A DNA stretch of 64,000 bases from Pelagimonas varians (GTDB lineage Bacteria; Pseudomonadota; Alphaproteobacteria; Rhodobacterales; Rhodobacteraceae). A program made the translations under genes and the position numbers. Below the pieces are notes generated by a model. That model was not told where the DNA came from, made no database searches, and saw only the letters and a list, made by a program, of their open reading frames with translations. The stretch is from contig NZ_QKMF01000015.1 of NCBI RefSeq assembly GCF_003208435.1, positions 1-64,000 of the forward strand. Reading direction: 5' to 3'. Of this stretch, positions 1-7,926 are shown piece after piece; positions within the stretch are counted from its first letter, which is position 1, and each line of letters begins with the position of its first letter.

Positions 1-157
1 GCCGCTCCGCCTGAGCGCCCCAGAACCCGTCCGGGTCACTCATAGATTGTGCGTACATCTCATTGTACTGCGCAAGCGTAACATTCGCATTGGCGGCGAG
101 ATCCGCAGAAGGCGCATAGGTTGTAGCGGCCTCTTTGGATGTATTCTGATCGGTCAT
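1..157 (-). CDS. acs: Acetyl-CoA synthetase, N-terminal part (partial)
   Basis: This is the first 52 codons of a leftward gene that runs off the left edge of the window. The visible protein starts MTDQNTSKEAATTYAPSADL and continues with an ANANVTLAQYNEMY stretch and SDPDGFWGAQAER. That pattern (P-S-x-x-x-x-x-A-N-V ... Y-x-x-x-Y ... D-P-x-x-F-W) is the conserved N-terminal cap of AMP-forming acetyl-CoA synthetases, which activate acetate to acetyl-CoA in the cytoplasm. The start at 157 is chosen because GGAGGA lies about 6 bases upstream (163-170). The adenylation core is outside the window, so the call rests on the cap only; propionyl-CoA synthetase is the main alternative. Confidence 0.75.
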   Translation of the reverse strand, partial: MTDQNTSKEAATTYAPSADLAANANVTLAQYNEMYAQSMSDPDGFWGAQAER

Positions 158-926
158 GGATATCTCCTCCCAGTAAAAGTCCCGTTACGGCACGTACTTC
201 CGTCACGTCACCGTGTTGATCGGAGCATAGGGTATTCTGAAAACTTTTGTAGAAAATAAGCAATATGAAAGGGTTATCTGTAAATTATTTTCAAGGCAGG
301 TGTACTAATTGTAAATGAATTTTCGAACTGCCTGCTAACCCCTTCGTTTTGCTGGATGTGTTCAAATTCTGTTTGCGCAAGCAGTCCTTAACCTGTTCAA
401 GACTTAATGCACGGTCTAAGACCTACGTAGTAGTGGGTACGGTGTGGCAAAGTGCTGCGGTTCAAATCTGTTGAGCGCTAACAGGTGTTCATTCGACCTT
501 AAGGCGAATCTCGCTATTTTGACTTGAAAGCGTTCAAAGACGTACTAACGGCGTCCTTAAAGAGGGCGAAGCAAGGTCGTCTGGCTAGGAATTCTGACGG
601 GTTTTTCAGCGAGACGGCTGAAAAAGTGGGGCCGCGTATTGTCCGGAACTGCGGTGCGGTCAGTTGAAACCTATGAGGTTGAGCCTGTCGATTTCCCGAT
701 AGTGGCGGAAAACCTGAACTTTGACGCATGGTTTCCTGCGACGAACAGGCGGGTCCACCTATATAAGCACTTTGTAAGCGGGATCCCCTCTGGAACCTTA
801 ATTGATATGAAAAAAACCGGTTCCGTGTTGCTTTGATCTTCAGAGCAAGGTGGGGAATGCAGGCTAAAAGCCGCGTTACAAAAGGTTCACTTTACGAATC
901 TCAGAGATTTCCGTATTTCCGGAAAT
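158..926. other. Long intergenic region between acs and the ars operon
   Basis: This stretch of 769 bases has no convincing gene. The open frames in it (for example 639-836 on the plus strand and 514-729 on the minus strand) lack ribosome binding sites and recognisable motifs. It is more A+T-rich than its surroundings up to about 350. It must carry the acs promoter on the minus strand and the ars promoter on the plus strand. It holds a perfect 9-bp inverted repeat at 602-625 and the operator-like palindrome at 911-930. Part of it may be a decayed mobile element or gene, but no family is recognisable. Confidence 0.5.
602..625. repeat. Perfect inverted repeat in intergenic region
   Basis: TTTTTCAGC at 602-610 and GCTGAAAAA at 617-625 are exact reverse complements separated by 6 bases. 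T-rich on the 5' side and A-rich on the 3' side on either strand, it is the wrong way round for an intrinsic terminator. It could be a protein-binding dyad or the end of a decayed element. Confidence 0.45.
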
Positions 927-930
927 ATGG
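911..930. promoter_or_regulatory. Near-perfect palindrome over the arsR-arsC start codon, candidate ArsR operator
   Basis: CCGTATTTCCGGAAATATGG reads almost the same on both strands, with an uninterrupted TATTTCCGGAAATA core. The fusion gene's ATG (927-929) lies inside its right half. ArsR-family repressors bind dyads of this size at their own promoters, so this is a good candidate autoregulatory site; binding here would block transcription close to the start site. The role is inferred from position and symmetry only. Confidence 0.55.
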
Positions 931-1748
931 AAATAATAGCGATCTCTCAACTTTCAGCCTTGGCAAACGACCGCCGCCTAGCAGTGTTTCGATTGTTGAT
1001 GCGGCGATATCCTGATGCTGTATCGGCTGGGGACATTGCCCAAATACTGGACTTGCCGGCATCCTCGCTTTCGGCCTGTCTGACCCATTTGCGCCGCGCC
1101 AATCTGGTGTCCCAATCGCGGGAGGGGACATCATTGTTATACAGCGCTCAAACAACAGCTGCGTCGCAATTGATAGACTATCTTTCCGCGGATTGTTGTC
1201 GGGGGCGGCCTGAGCAATGCCTCGCTTCTGCAACATTGGGGGACGGAGCCATGCCGCGCAAATTCTCTGTTTTGTTTATTTGCACAGGCAATTCTATCCG
1301 ATCCATTTTCGCAGAAACCCTTTTGCGGAACGAGGCAGGTGACCGGTTTGAGGTGTTTTCTGCAGGCACCAGCCCGCAATCCGATCTGAACCCCATTGCG
1401 GTCGATCTATTGCAGGCCAAAGGGTACGATATCAGTGGCCTTCGGGCGAAAAACATAGATGAGTTTCGCGGTGCAAACGCACCGGATTTTGATTTTGTCC
1501 TGACAGTCTGTGACGGGGCGGCAAACGAAGAATGCCCGTCGTGGTCGGGCCAGCCCGTCAGCGGCCATTGGGGGCAACCGGACCCCGCCAAAGCCACAGG
1601 AACCGAAGCCGAAAAACACCTGGCCTTTCAACAGGTATTCGGCGCGCTCCAAAACCGCATCCGCGCATTTGCCGCCCTGCCATTTGAAACGTTAGACCGT
1701 GCAAGTTTGCAAAACCGCATCGACGACATCGCTAAAACGAAAGACTGA
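927..1748 (+). CDS. ArsR-ArsC fusion: arsenic-responsive repressor fused to arsenate reductase
   Basis: The 273-residue protein has two parts. Residues 1-98 are an ArsR/SmtB winged-helix repressor (LSALANDRRLAVFRLL, then a recognition helix near LPASSLSACLTHLRRANLV) ending in cysteines C90, C91 and C98, a layout like the C-terminal As(III) site of type-2 ArsR proteins. Residues 109-273 are a low-molecular-weight phosphatase-like, thioredoxin-coupled arsenate reductase: P-loop C119-TGNSI-R125, then C195 and C203 as the redox pair and an HWGQPDPA motif. The P-loop has I124 where Ala is usual. No clear Shine-Dalgarno precedes 927, and an internal ATG at 1251 (residue 109) could yield a free reductase. 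It is the first gene of an operon with arsJ, 3 bases upstream of the GAPDH gene. It should sense As(III), repress the operon, and reduce As(V). Confidence 0.88.
   Translation: MEIIAISQLSALANDRRLAVFRLLMRRYPDAVSAGDIAQILDLPASSLSACLTHLRRANLVSQSREGTSLLYSAQTTAASQLIDYLSADCCRGRPEQCLASATLGDGAMPRKFSVLFICTGNSIRSIFAETLLRNEAGDRFEVFSAGTSPQSDLNPIAVDLLQAKGYDISGLRAKNIDEFRGANAPDFDFVLTVCDGAANEECPSWSGQPVSGHWGQPDPAKATGTEAEKHLAFQQVFGALQNRIRAFAALPFETLDRASLQNRIDDIAKTKD
1238..1253 (+). promoter_or_regulatory. Possible internal translation start for a separate ArsC
   Basis: Inside the fusion gene, exactly between the repressor and reductase domains, a G-rich run GGGGGACGGAG (1238-1248) precedes an in-frame ATG at 1251. 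GGGGGA has 7-base spacing; the nearer GGAG has only 2, which is short. Initiation here would give a 165-residue stand-alone arsenate reductase starting MPRKFSVLFICTGNS. This may be a relic of the fusion event or a working second start. Confidence 0.35.
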
Positions 1749-1751
1749 CAC

Positions 1752-2750
1752 ATGACTAAATATGCAATCAACGGCTTGGGCCGGATGGGCAAACTGGTTC
1801 TCAAGCCGATGCTGGACGCCGGAGCAGAGATCGTATGGATCAATGATGCGGTTGGTGACGCGCCCACTCATGCGCATCTGCTTGAGTTTGACACAGTGCA
1901 TGGCCGCTGGGACGCTGAGTTTTCCAGCGATGAGGACAGCATCACAGTCAATGGCACCCGCATTCCGACCTATCAAACCCGCGATCTGGCAGATCTACCG
2001 TTGGCGCAGGCGGATGTGGTTATTGATTGCACGGGCTATTTCAAAACCGATGCGTTGATCGCACCCTATTTCGAGGCCGGTGTCAAAAAAGTCGTGGTCT
2101 CGGCCCCCGTCAAAGACGGAAACGCGGCCAATCTGGTCATCGGTGTCAACGACGACATCTATGACCCGGCGCATCACCGGATTATCACGGCGGCCTCGTG
2201 CACCACCAATTGTTTGGCGCCTGTCGTCAAAGTCATTCACGAAGGCCTCGGCATCAAACACGGGTCGATGACCACGATCCACGATGTCACCAACACCCAA
2301 ACCATTGTGGACAAGCCGCACAAGGACCTGCGCCGGGCAAGGTCTGCGCTTAACTCCTTGATCCCGACATCGACGGGATCCGCCACTGCGATCACCTTGA
2401 TATACCCTGAGCTTACAGGAAGGTTGAATGGCCATGCTGTGCGGGTGCCTTTGCTCAATGCGTCGCTCACCGATTGTGTGTTTGAGGTCGAGCGCGAAAC
2501 CACAGTTGAGGAGGTCAATGCCTTGTTCAAAGCCGCCTCCGAAGGTGATCTGAAGGACATTCTGGGTTATGAAACCCGGCCCTTGGTGTCCACGGATTAC
2601 GTCAATGATCCGCGCAGTTCGATTGTGGATGCGCCGTCGACTATGGTTGTGAATGGCACTCAGGTGAAAATCTACGCGTGGTATGACAATGAATGGGGCT
2701 ATGCGCACCGTTTGGCGGATGTGGCGCAAAAAGTCGGGGCTTCGCTCTAA
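1752..2750 (+). CDS. ArsJ-associated glyceraldehyde-3-phosphate dehydrogenase
   Basis: The 332-residue protein is a GAPDH with the N-terminal NAD-binding fold ([16 protein letters not shown]), catalytic C150 in ASCTTNC, catalytic H177 in [10 protein letters not shown], and a C-terminal [11 protein letters not shown] motif. It follows the arsR-arsC fusion by 3 bases and precedes arsJ by 18. In such arsJ operons the enzyme uses arsenate in place of phosphate to form 1-arseno-3-phosphoglycerate, which ArsJ then expels. This context makes a dedicated detoxification role more likely than glycolysis. Divergence from housekeeping GAPDH (GLGRMGKL rather than GFGRIGR) supports that. The start ATG is fixed by the tight spacing to the upstream stop. 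Confidence 0.93.
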   Translation: MTKYAINGLGRMGKLVLKPMLDAGAEIVWINDAVGDAPTHAHLLEFDTVHGRWDAEFSSDEDSITVNGTRIPTYQTRDLADLPLAQADVVIDCTGYFKTDALIAPYFEAGVKKVVVSAPVKDGNAANLVIGVNDDIYDPAHHRIITAASCTTNCLAPVVKVIHEGLGIKHGSMTTIHDVTNTQTIVDKPHKDLRRARSALNSLIPTSTGSATAITLIYPELTGRLNGHAVRVPLLNASLTDCVFEVERETTVEEVNALFKAASEGDLKDILGYETRPLVSTDYVNDPRSSIVDAPSTMVVNGTQVKIYAWYDNEWGYAHRLADVAQKVGASL

Positions 2751-2768
2751 GCGGCTAAGAGAAAACTC

Positions 2769-4025
2769 ATGACACAGACAGATACCCGCCCTCAGGGGAT
2801 AGCGGCCTATATGGCCGTCACGGCCGCCTATTGGGCCTTTATGTTGACCGATGGTGCACTGCGTATGTTGGTGCTGCTGCATTTCCATACGTTGGGGTTT
2901 TCGCCTGTCCAACTTGCCTATCTGTTTGTGTTGTATGAGGTGGCGGGGGTCATCACCAACCTGTCGGCAGGTTGGATTGCAGCCCGCTTTGGGCTCAGTG
3001 CGACGCTCTATGCCGGGCTTGGCCTTCAGGTGGTTGCATTGCTGGCGTTAACGCAACTTGACCCTGCCTGGGGGATAACTGCATCGGTTGTCTTCGTGAT
3101 GGCTATTCAAGGGCTGTCCGGCGTTGCCAAAGACTTGTCCAAGATGTCGGCCAAATCTGCGGTCAAACTGCTGGCACCAACAGGGCAGGGCGGATTGTTC
3201 AAGTGGGTGGCACTGCTGACAGGCTCTAAAAACGCCGTCAAAGGATTGGGTTTCTTGCTGGGCGCGGCCCTGCTGGGATTTGCCGGATTTGTGCCTGCGG
3301 TCCTTGGGATGGCGGCGGTTTTGGCTGCCGTGCTGCTGGCCGTGATTTTACGTATGCCGCCGGGCTTGCCTGCCGGTAAAAAAGACGCCAAATTTCGCGA
3401 AGTCTGGTCAAAGGACCGCAACATAAACTGGCTGAGCTTTGCGAGGGTGTTTTTGTTCGGCGCGCGCGACGTGTGGTTTGTCGTCGGCATACCGATCTAT
3501 TTCTATGCTGTCTTGTCGGATGGAACCGAAGAGGGCAATCGCATGGCCTTTTTCATCATCGGCAGCTTTATGGCGGTTTGGACCATTCTATATGGGGTGG
3601 TGCAGGGGGCCGCGCCAAAGCTGCTGAGGGCTTCAATTCGGTCCGAATATGAGCTAATCTCTGCAGCCAGAAACTGGGCGGCAGGGTTGATGGTTGTCCC
3701 CGTGGTGCTTGCCGGGCTGATCTGGGTAGCAGGCGCGCCAGCCTTGTGGCTGACCACACTGATAACGATTGGACTGTTGGTCTTTGGTGCGCTGTTTGCT
3801 GTTAATTCTTCCCTACATTCCTATTTGATATTGGCCTTTTCCAAAGGGGATCGTGTGACGATGGATGTCGGTTTTTACTACATGGCGAATGCGGCTGGCC
3901 GATTGATCGGCACAGTCCTCTCTGGCCTCAGTTATCAAGCCGGTGGTTTGTCTTTGTGCCTGTTGGTTGCGGCCGCAATGCTTGGAATCAGCGCTTTTGG
4001 TGCCGGAAAACTTCGCACGTCCTGA
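2769..4025 (+). CDS. arsJ: ArsJ, 1-arseno-3-phosphoglycerate efflux permease (MFS)
   Basis: This 418-residue protein has about 10-12 hydrophobic segments and the ArsJ signature start (AAYMAVTAAYWAFMLTDGAL) followed by RMLVLLHFHTLGFSPVQLAY. ArsJ proteins are major facilitator-type exporters of the unstable product made by the neighbouring GAPDH; after export it breaks down to arsenate and 3-phosphoglycerate. The gene ends the arsR-arsC / GAPDH / arsJ operon. No arsB, acr3, arsA or arsH gene is seen nearby, so export of reduced As(III), if any, must be encoded elsewhere. Confidence 0.93.
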   Translation: MTQTDTRPQGIAAYMAVTAAYWAFMLTDGALRMLVLLHFHTLGFSPVQLAYLFVLYEVAGVITNLSAGWIAARFGLSATLYAGLGLQVVALLALTQLDPAWGITASVVFVMAIQGLSGVAKDLSKMSAKSAVKLLAPTGQGGLFKWVALLTGSKNAVKGLGFLLGAALLGFAGFVPAVLGMAAVLAAVLLAVILRMPPGLPAGKKDAKFREVWSKDRNINWLSFARVFLFGARDVWFVVGIPIYFYAVLSDGTEEGNRMAFFIIGSFMAVWTILYGVVQGAAPKLLRASIRSEYELISAARNWAAGLMVVPVVLAGLIWVAGAPALWLTTLITIGLLVFGALFAVNSSLHSYLILAFSKGDRVTMDVGFYYMANAAGRLIGTVLSGLSYQAGGLSLCLLVAAAMLGISAFGAGKLRTS

Positions 4026-4362
4026 CACGTTCCCCGATTGCTGAGGCGATGCTTAATTCATGAGCGGAACTTACTGAAGTTTTTGCATTTTTGCGACATT
4101 CCGTCTGCAAAACCGTCTGAGAACATCAATTATCTAGAAACAATAGGAGCGCGTAGATAAACTTGTGGTAGTGTTGTTTATCTATCATTCGGCTTAGGCG
4201 GTTGCGCTTGCGGTAAAGGATCGTTTCCAAAAGGAATATTGGGCAATAAAAAATGAACAAAAATAATGATGTTCCCCAGTTTCCGAAGCGTTCAGCGAAT
4301 AGGTCGGGTGACATTTGTGGGTGCCGATTGTGGCTGTTGGGCTTTGCCTGTTCATAAAAGAG
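4026..4362. other. Intergenic region between arsJ and the GGDEF/EAL gene
   Basis: About 340 A+T-rich bases with no convincing terminator after arsJ. A 34-codon frame (ATG at 4254) ends inside the next gene and has no family features. The downstream gene could also start here at TTG 4315 or GTG 4321, so part of this region may be coding. Confidence 0.4.
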
Positions 4363-7152
4363 ATGGCCGTGTTTGATAAATCCAAAGCCGTTCGAAAAAT
4401 ACTACCAAGCCCTTTGCGGCAGCGCCTGCGTGCTTTGATTTTGTTGGCGGCAGTGCCAAGTGCTGCGAGTATTATCTTCTTTGGATTCAAAGACTACGAG
4501 GCGTCGATCCATCAAAACGCAATGTACTCTGCGAGGATCACACATGAGTTGGTTTTAACTCAGCAGACGTTGATTTCCGAAACGCTCAGTTTTTTGCAAA
4601 AACTGGCCGTTGATGAGACTGTTCAAGATCCCTCCGATCCGGCCTGTAGTGTGTTTTTGTCTCATATTTTGCAGCTTTCGGACCGATACCAAAACCTCGG
4701 AATTCCTGGGGCGAACGGTGATTTACTGTGCACGGCCATACCGCTTGCACAGCCGGTAAATGTGGCGGACCGTCCTTATATTCGCAAAGCTTTGGACCAA
4801 GGGGTGTTCAGTGTCGGTAGCTTTCAAAGCGACCGTGCTGCTGAGGTGATCAGCGTGAATTTTGCCTATCCAGTGATACCCGACGGGCAAAGGGAGCCGG
4901 TTGGGGCTGTCGTTGCCGTTCTTGGGCTGGAGTGGTGGAGCAAGCAGTTGATGCGATTGGAGCTGCCGGACGGAACCAAGGCGGCGATCACCGACCGCGA
5001 GGGCAAAATAATTGCGATCCACCCGTCGGACGAAACCGCACTGGGGAAAGAACTGGCGTCTCAAGCGGCTTTTTCAAATCCGCCCGTCACTGGGCCCGAA
5101 GGCGAAATGGTGCAAGGAGACGATGGAATTCGGCGGGTTATGTCCCGTAGCATCTTGTTCCAAGATGGCGAAGGTCAGCCAATTGAGGTCAGCCTCGCCT
5201 TTCCAGTTGAGCAGGTCCTCGTAGAAGCGCGCCAGTCAGTTCTTATTCGGTTGGCCGTTTTGGGGAGCCTTCTGGTTCTCTTCAGCAGTCTCGCTCTTCG
5301 CATTCTGGAAGGGCAGGTTATCAGACCGCTTGGTGCTTTGAATCAAGCTATACTCGGATTTGAAAAAGGTCAGATCGAGGATCACATTCTCGAAGCCCAG
5401 ACCTCGAAAGTTTCGGATTTTGAACAGATTTCGAGCAGTTTTCGCCGAATGTCTCGGGCGCGTCTCGCAGCGGAAACATCGGAACGGGAACGCTTGCAGC
5501 AACTTCAGGCTTTGCTGGATGCTTTGCCGGACAGCTATTTCCGTCTCAATCGTGACGGAGTTATTCTGGAATATAGTGCAACCGAGGCGGCAGACCTGCT
5601 GATGCCACCGGAACAGTTTGTTGGCCGGCGGGCTGCTGATGTTTTGCCTGCGCCTGCGTTGAAGCTGTTTGATGAAAACATGAAGCGGTATCATGAGACC
5701 GGACGGGCAGTCTCTTGGGAGTATGAGCTGGAAATCAACGGACATCGGGTTGATTTCGAAGCGCGTGTTCGTCCGATTGGGGATGGCGACGAGATGGTCC
5801 TCGTGGCGCGCAATATTTCGGAATTGAAGCGTGCACGTGAAAAAATCCTGTTGCAGGCACGCACCGATTTTCTGACACGGTTGCCAAATCGGGCAAGTTT
5901 GACCGCGGAACTGGACGCTGCGGTTGATGATGCAAACCGCAATGACCAACAGTTGGTTTTGTTGTTCGTTGATCTCGATGGATTGAAACAGGTCAATGAT
6001 CGTCTGGGGCATGCAACCGGAGACGGTCTTCTTAAACTGGTCTCACAGCGGTTGCGCGGCTGTCTAGGCCCAAGGGATTTCGCTGCGCGCCATGCGGGGG
6101 ATGAATTTGTGCTGTTGTTGCGGGGTGACGATCCTGCTGCCCGCGCCAGAGCGGCAACCTTGCGGGTTTTGGCCGCCATGCAACGGCCATTTGTGGTTGG
6201 TGCAGAGACTGTCCATATTTCCGCGTCCATCGGCTCGGCAATCTGCCCGCAGGATGCCAAAACACCGCAGGCGCTTTTGAGTGCGGCGGATCAGGCGATG
6301 TATTCAGCGAAATCAAGTGGTGGCGGACGAATTCATCTATTTACCCCTGAAATCGGATTGCGAAATGCCAACCGTATCCGTCTGATGGATGACCTGCACG
6401 CCGGATTGATCAAAGATGAATTCGAACTTCACTATCAGCCTATTGTGGATCTGAAATCAGGGCGTGTCGTCCTTGCCGAAGCCCTCCTGCGTTGGAACCA
6501 TCCCGAACTCGGCCAATTGGCACCGGACCGGTTTTTACCGCTGGCGGAAGAGGGCGGGTTGATGGTTCAGTTGGGGGATGCTGGGCTGCAACGGGCCTGC
6601 AATGACCTACCGGCGTTCCGCAACCGGTTTGGCGAAGGGTTTCAGATTTGTGTCAACCATTCCCCGTCCGAACTGAGCGCCCGCGAGCATGGCAAGGGGC
6701 TGGACTGGGCCAGTTACATCAAGGCAAACACACCGTCTGATGCGTCGATTATGGTCGAGATCACCGAAGCGGCGCTGTTGGATCCAACTCCGTTTACCCT
6801 GTCCAGTCTCAGAAGCTTCCACGATGCGGGAATCGAGATTGCATTAGACGATTTCGGGGCCGGGTACTCTAGCTTGCTCTATTTCTTGAACAACGAATTT
6901 GACTATCTCAAAATTGACCGGGAATTTGCGCAAAGCGCCCCCGAAAGCCAACGGGCTGTTGCGCTGTGCGAGACCATTTTGGGCTTGTCCAACCGGCTCG
7001 GAAGTCGCGCGATCGCAGAAGGCATCGAACGCGAGTCACAGCTCAGGTTTTTTCAAAACCGCAATTGCGCCTTAGGGCAGGGGTTCTTGTTTTCCAAAGG
7101 CCTGTCCCGACGACAACTTCTTGAATTCACGCAGGTTGTAGACATTAAGTAG
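4363..7152 (+). CDS. Membrane-bound sensor with PAS, GGDEF and EAL domains (c-di-GMP turnover)
   Basis: The protein (929 residues from ATG 4363) has an N-terminal membrane segment near residues 23-45, a large periplasmic sensor region resembling dCACHE to about residue 295, a second membrane segment, a HAMP-like linker, a PAS domain (about 385-500), a GGDEF domain and an EAL domain. The GGDEF signature reads AGDEF (578-582), a variant known in active cyclases, and the usual RxxD inhibitory site upstream reads GPRD. The EAL domain keeps E706 in EALLR, the DDFGAGYSS motif (829-830), K850 in LKIDRE and E889 in AEGIE, so phosphodiesterase activity is plausible. It is monocistronic. The start could instead be TTG at 4315 (16 residues longer); ATG 4363 gives a natural MAVFDKSK start. 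Confidence 0.87.
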   Translation: MAVFDKSKAVRKILPSPLRQRLRALILLAAVPSAASIIFFGFKDYEASIHQNAMYSARITHELVLTQQTLISETLSFLQKLAVDETVQDPSDPACSVFLSHILQLSDRYQNLGIPGANGDLLCTAIPLAQPVNVADRPYIRKALDQGVFSVGSFQSDRAAEVISVNFAYPVIPDGQREPVGAVVAVLGLEWWSKQLMRLELPDGTKAAITDREGKIIAIHPSDETALGKELASQAAFSNPPVTGPEGEMVQGDDGIRRVMSRSILFQDGEGQPIEVSLAFPVEQVLVEARQSVLIRLAVLGSLLVLFSSLALRILEGQVIRPLGALNQAILGFEKGQIEDHILEAQTSKVSDFEQISSSFRRMSRARLAAETSERERLQQLQALLDALPDSYFRLNRDGVILEYSATEAADLLMPPEQFVGRRAADVLPAPALKLFDENMKRYHETGRAVSWEYELEINGHRVDFEARVRPIGDGDEMVLVARNISELKRAREKILLQARTDFLTRLPNRASLTAELDAAVDDANRNDQQLVLLFVDLDGLKQVNDRLGHATGDGLLKLVSQRLRGCLGPRDFAARHAGDEFVLLLRGDDPAARARAATLRVLAAMQRPFVVGAETVHISASIGSAICPQDAKTPQALLSAADQAMYSAKSSGGGRIHLFTPEIGLRNANRIRLMDDLHAGLIKDEFELHYQPIVDLKSGRVVLAEALLRWNHPELGQLAPDRFLPLAEEGGLMVQLGDAGLQRACNDLPAFRNRFGEGFQICVNHSPSELSAREHGKGLDWASYIKANTPSDASIMVEITEAALLDPTPFTLSSLRSFHDAGIEIALDDFGAGYSSLLYFLNNEFDYLKIDREFAQSAPESQRAVALCETILGLSNRLGSRAIAEGIERESQLRFFQNRNCALGQGFLFSKGLSRRQLLEFTQVVDIK

Positions 7153-7178
7153 CCGCGGCGGAGTTGGGGGCTGGGCAG

Positions 7179-7754
7179 TCAAATGTCGCCTGGCAAGCCA
7201 ATGCCGTAAGATTTCAGATGTTTGGATAGATCGCGCGGAGCGATGTCGATGAGCTCAACATGATGGGCCGGGACCGACCAGACAAATCCGGTGGATGTGT
7301 TCGGGGTGTTGGGTTGGAAAATCAAGACATCGCCGTTTGCCAGTTTTGAGATTTCAAATCCCAAAGCGCGTTTGTCAGCAGGATCCCCGATCCAGACAAC
7401 TTTCCAGTCGTCTTCGAAGGATTTGTTCCCGACAGAGTCAATGAAGCCCTTTTTGGTGAAGTGGTATGTCGGGATTGCGCGTGTCAGAAACTGGTCCATC
7501 TTTGCGACTTTGGCAGAAATCAGGGAACTGCGGGCAATGAGGCCGGCGGTATAGCACACGGCGATCACGGCGAATGCAGCCAGAATGTTGGCCAGCGCAA
7601 TGCCTCCGAAGGATTCAATGGGGAACAATTTGCTGATGGGGGCCGCGACTTGCAGCGCAATTCCATATGCCTTGCCTAAGATCAGCAAGACAAAGATTAT
7701 GGGAACGAGAAAAATTATTCCGCCGATAATGGTCGTTCGAAGGCCATTTAACAT
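7179..7754 (-). CDS. DUF502-like membrane protein
   Basis: This is a 191-residue protein with two N-terminal membrane helices (residues about 7-35 and 48-75) and a soluble C-terminal part. The GLRTTIIGGIIFLVPIIFVL start, a TRAIPTYHFTKKGFIDSV stretch and a late GFVWSVPAHHVELIDI segment follow the general layout of DUF502 proteins (LxGLLxxxP start, P-x-x-x-x-x-Y-x-x-x-K, and G-F-V). The function of that family is unknown. It is transcribed alone and diverges from the GST gene, sharing a 172-base promoter region. Confidence 0.65.
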   Translation of the reverse strand: MLNGLRTTIIGGIIFLVPIIFVLLILGKAYGIALQVAAPISKLFPIESFGGIALANILAAFAVIAVCYTAGLIARSSLISAKVAKMDQFLTRAIPTYHFTKKGFIDSVGNKSFEDDWKVVWIGDPADKRALGFEISKLANGDVLIFQPNTPNTSTGFVWSVPAHHVELIDIAPRDLSKHLKSYGIGLPGDI

Positions 7755-7926
7755 TCTTGTTTCTCCTGCCAGCCGCTCGTACAGGCATCTTTATGAAACA
7801 ATACCGCCCTCGGCAATGCCAAGATGACCGACCGATGTGCGGCTTGCAAGCCGCGCGGCTTGGCTGATCTTGCACACAGAGACTTAAGGTGAATACATAA
7901 GTCAAACGCCCTCAGACGAGATAGCT

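Noticed and set aside
455-485. tRNA-like T-loop sequence (GGTTCAAATC)
   Set aside because: No acceptor stem, D-arm or anticodon arm can be folded around it.
639-836. 65-codon rightward frame between acs and ars
   Set aside because: No ribosome binding site, no recognised motif, and low-complexity end; treated as intergenic.
4254-4358. 34-codon frame that could be a leader peptide before the GGDEF/EAL gene
   Set aside because: No ribosome binding site or family features, and it runs into the coding start of the next gene.
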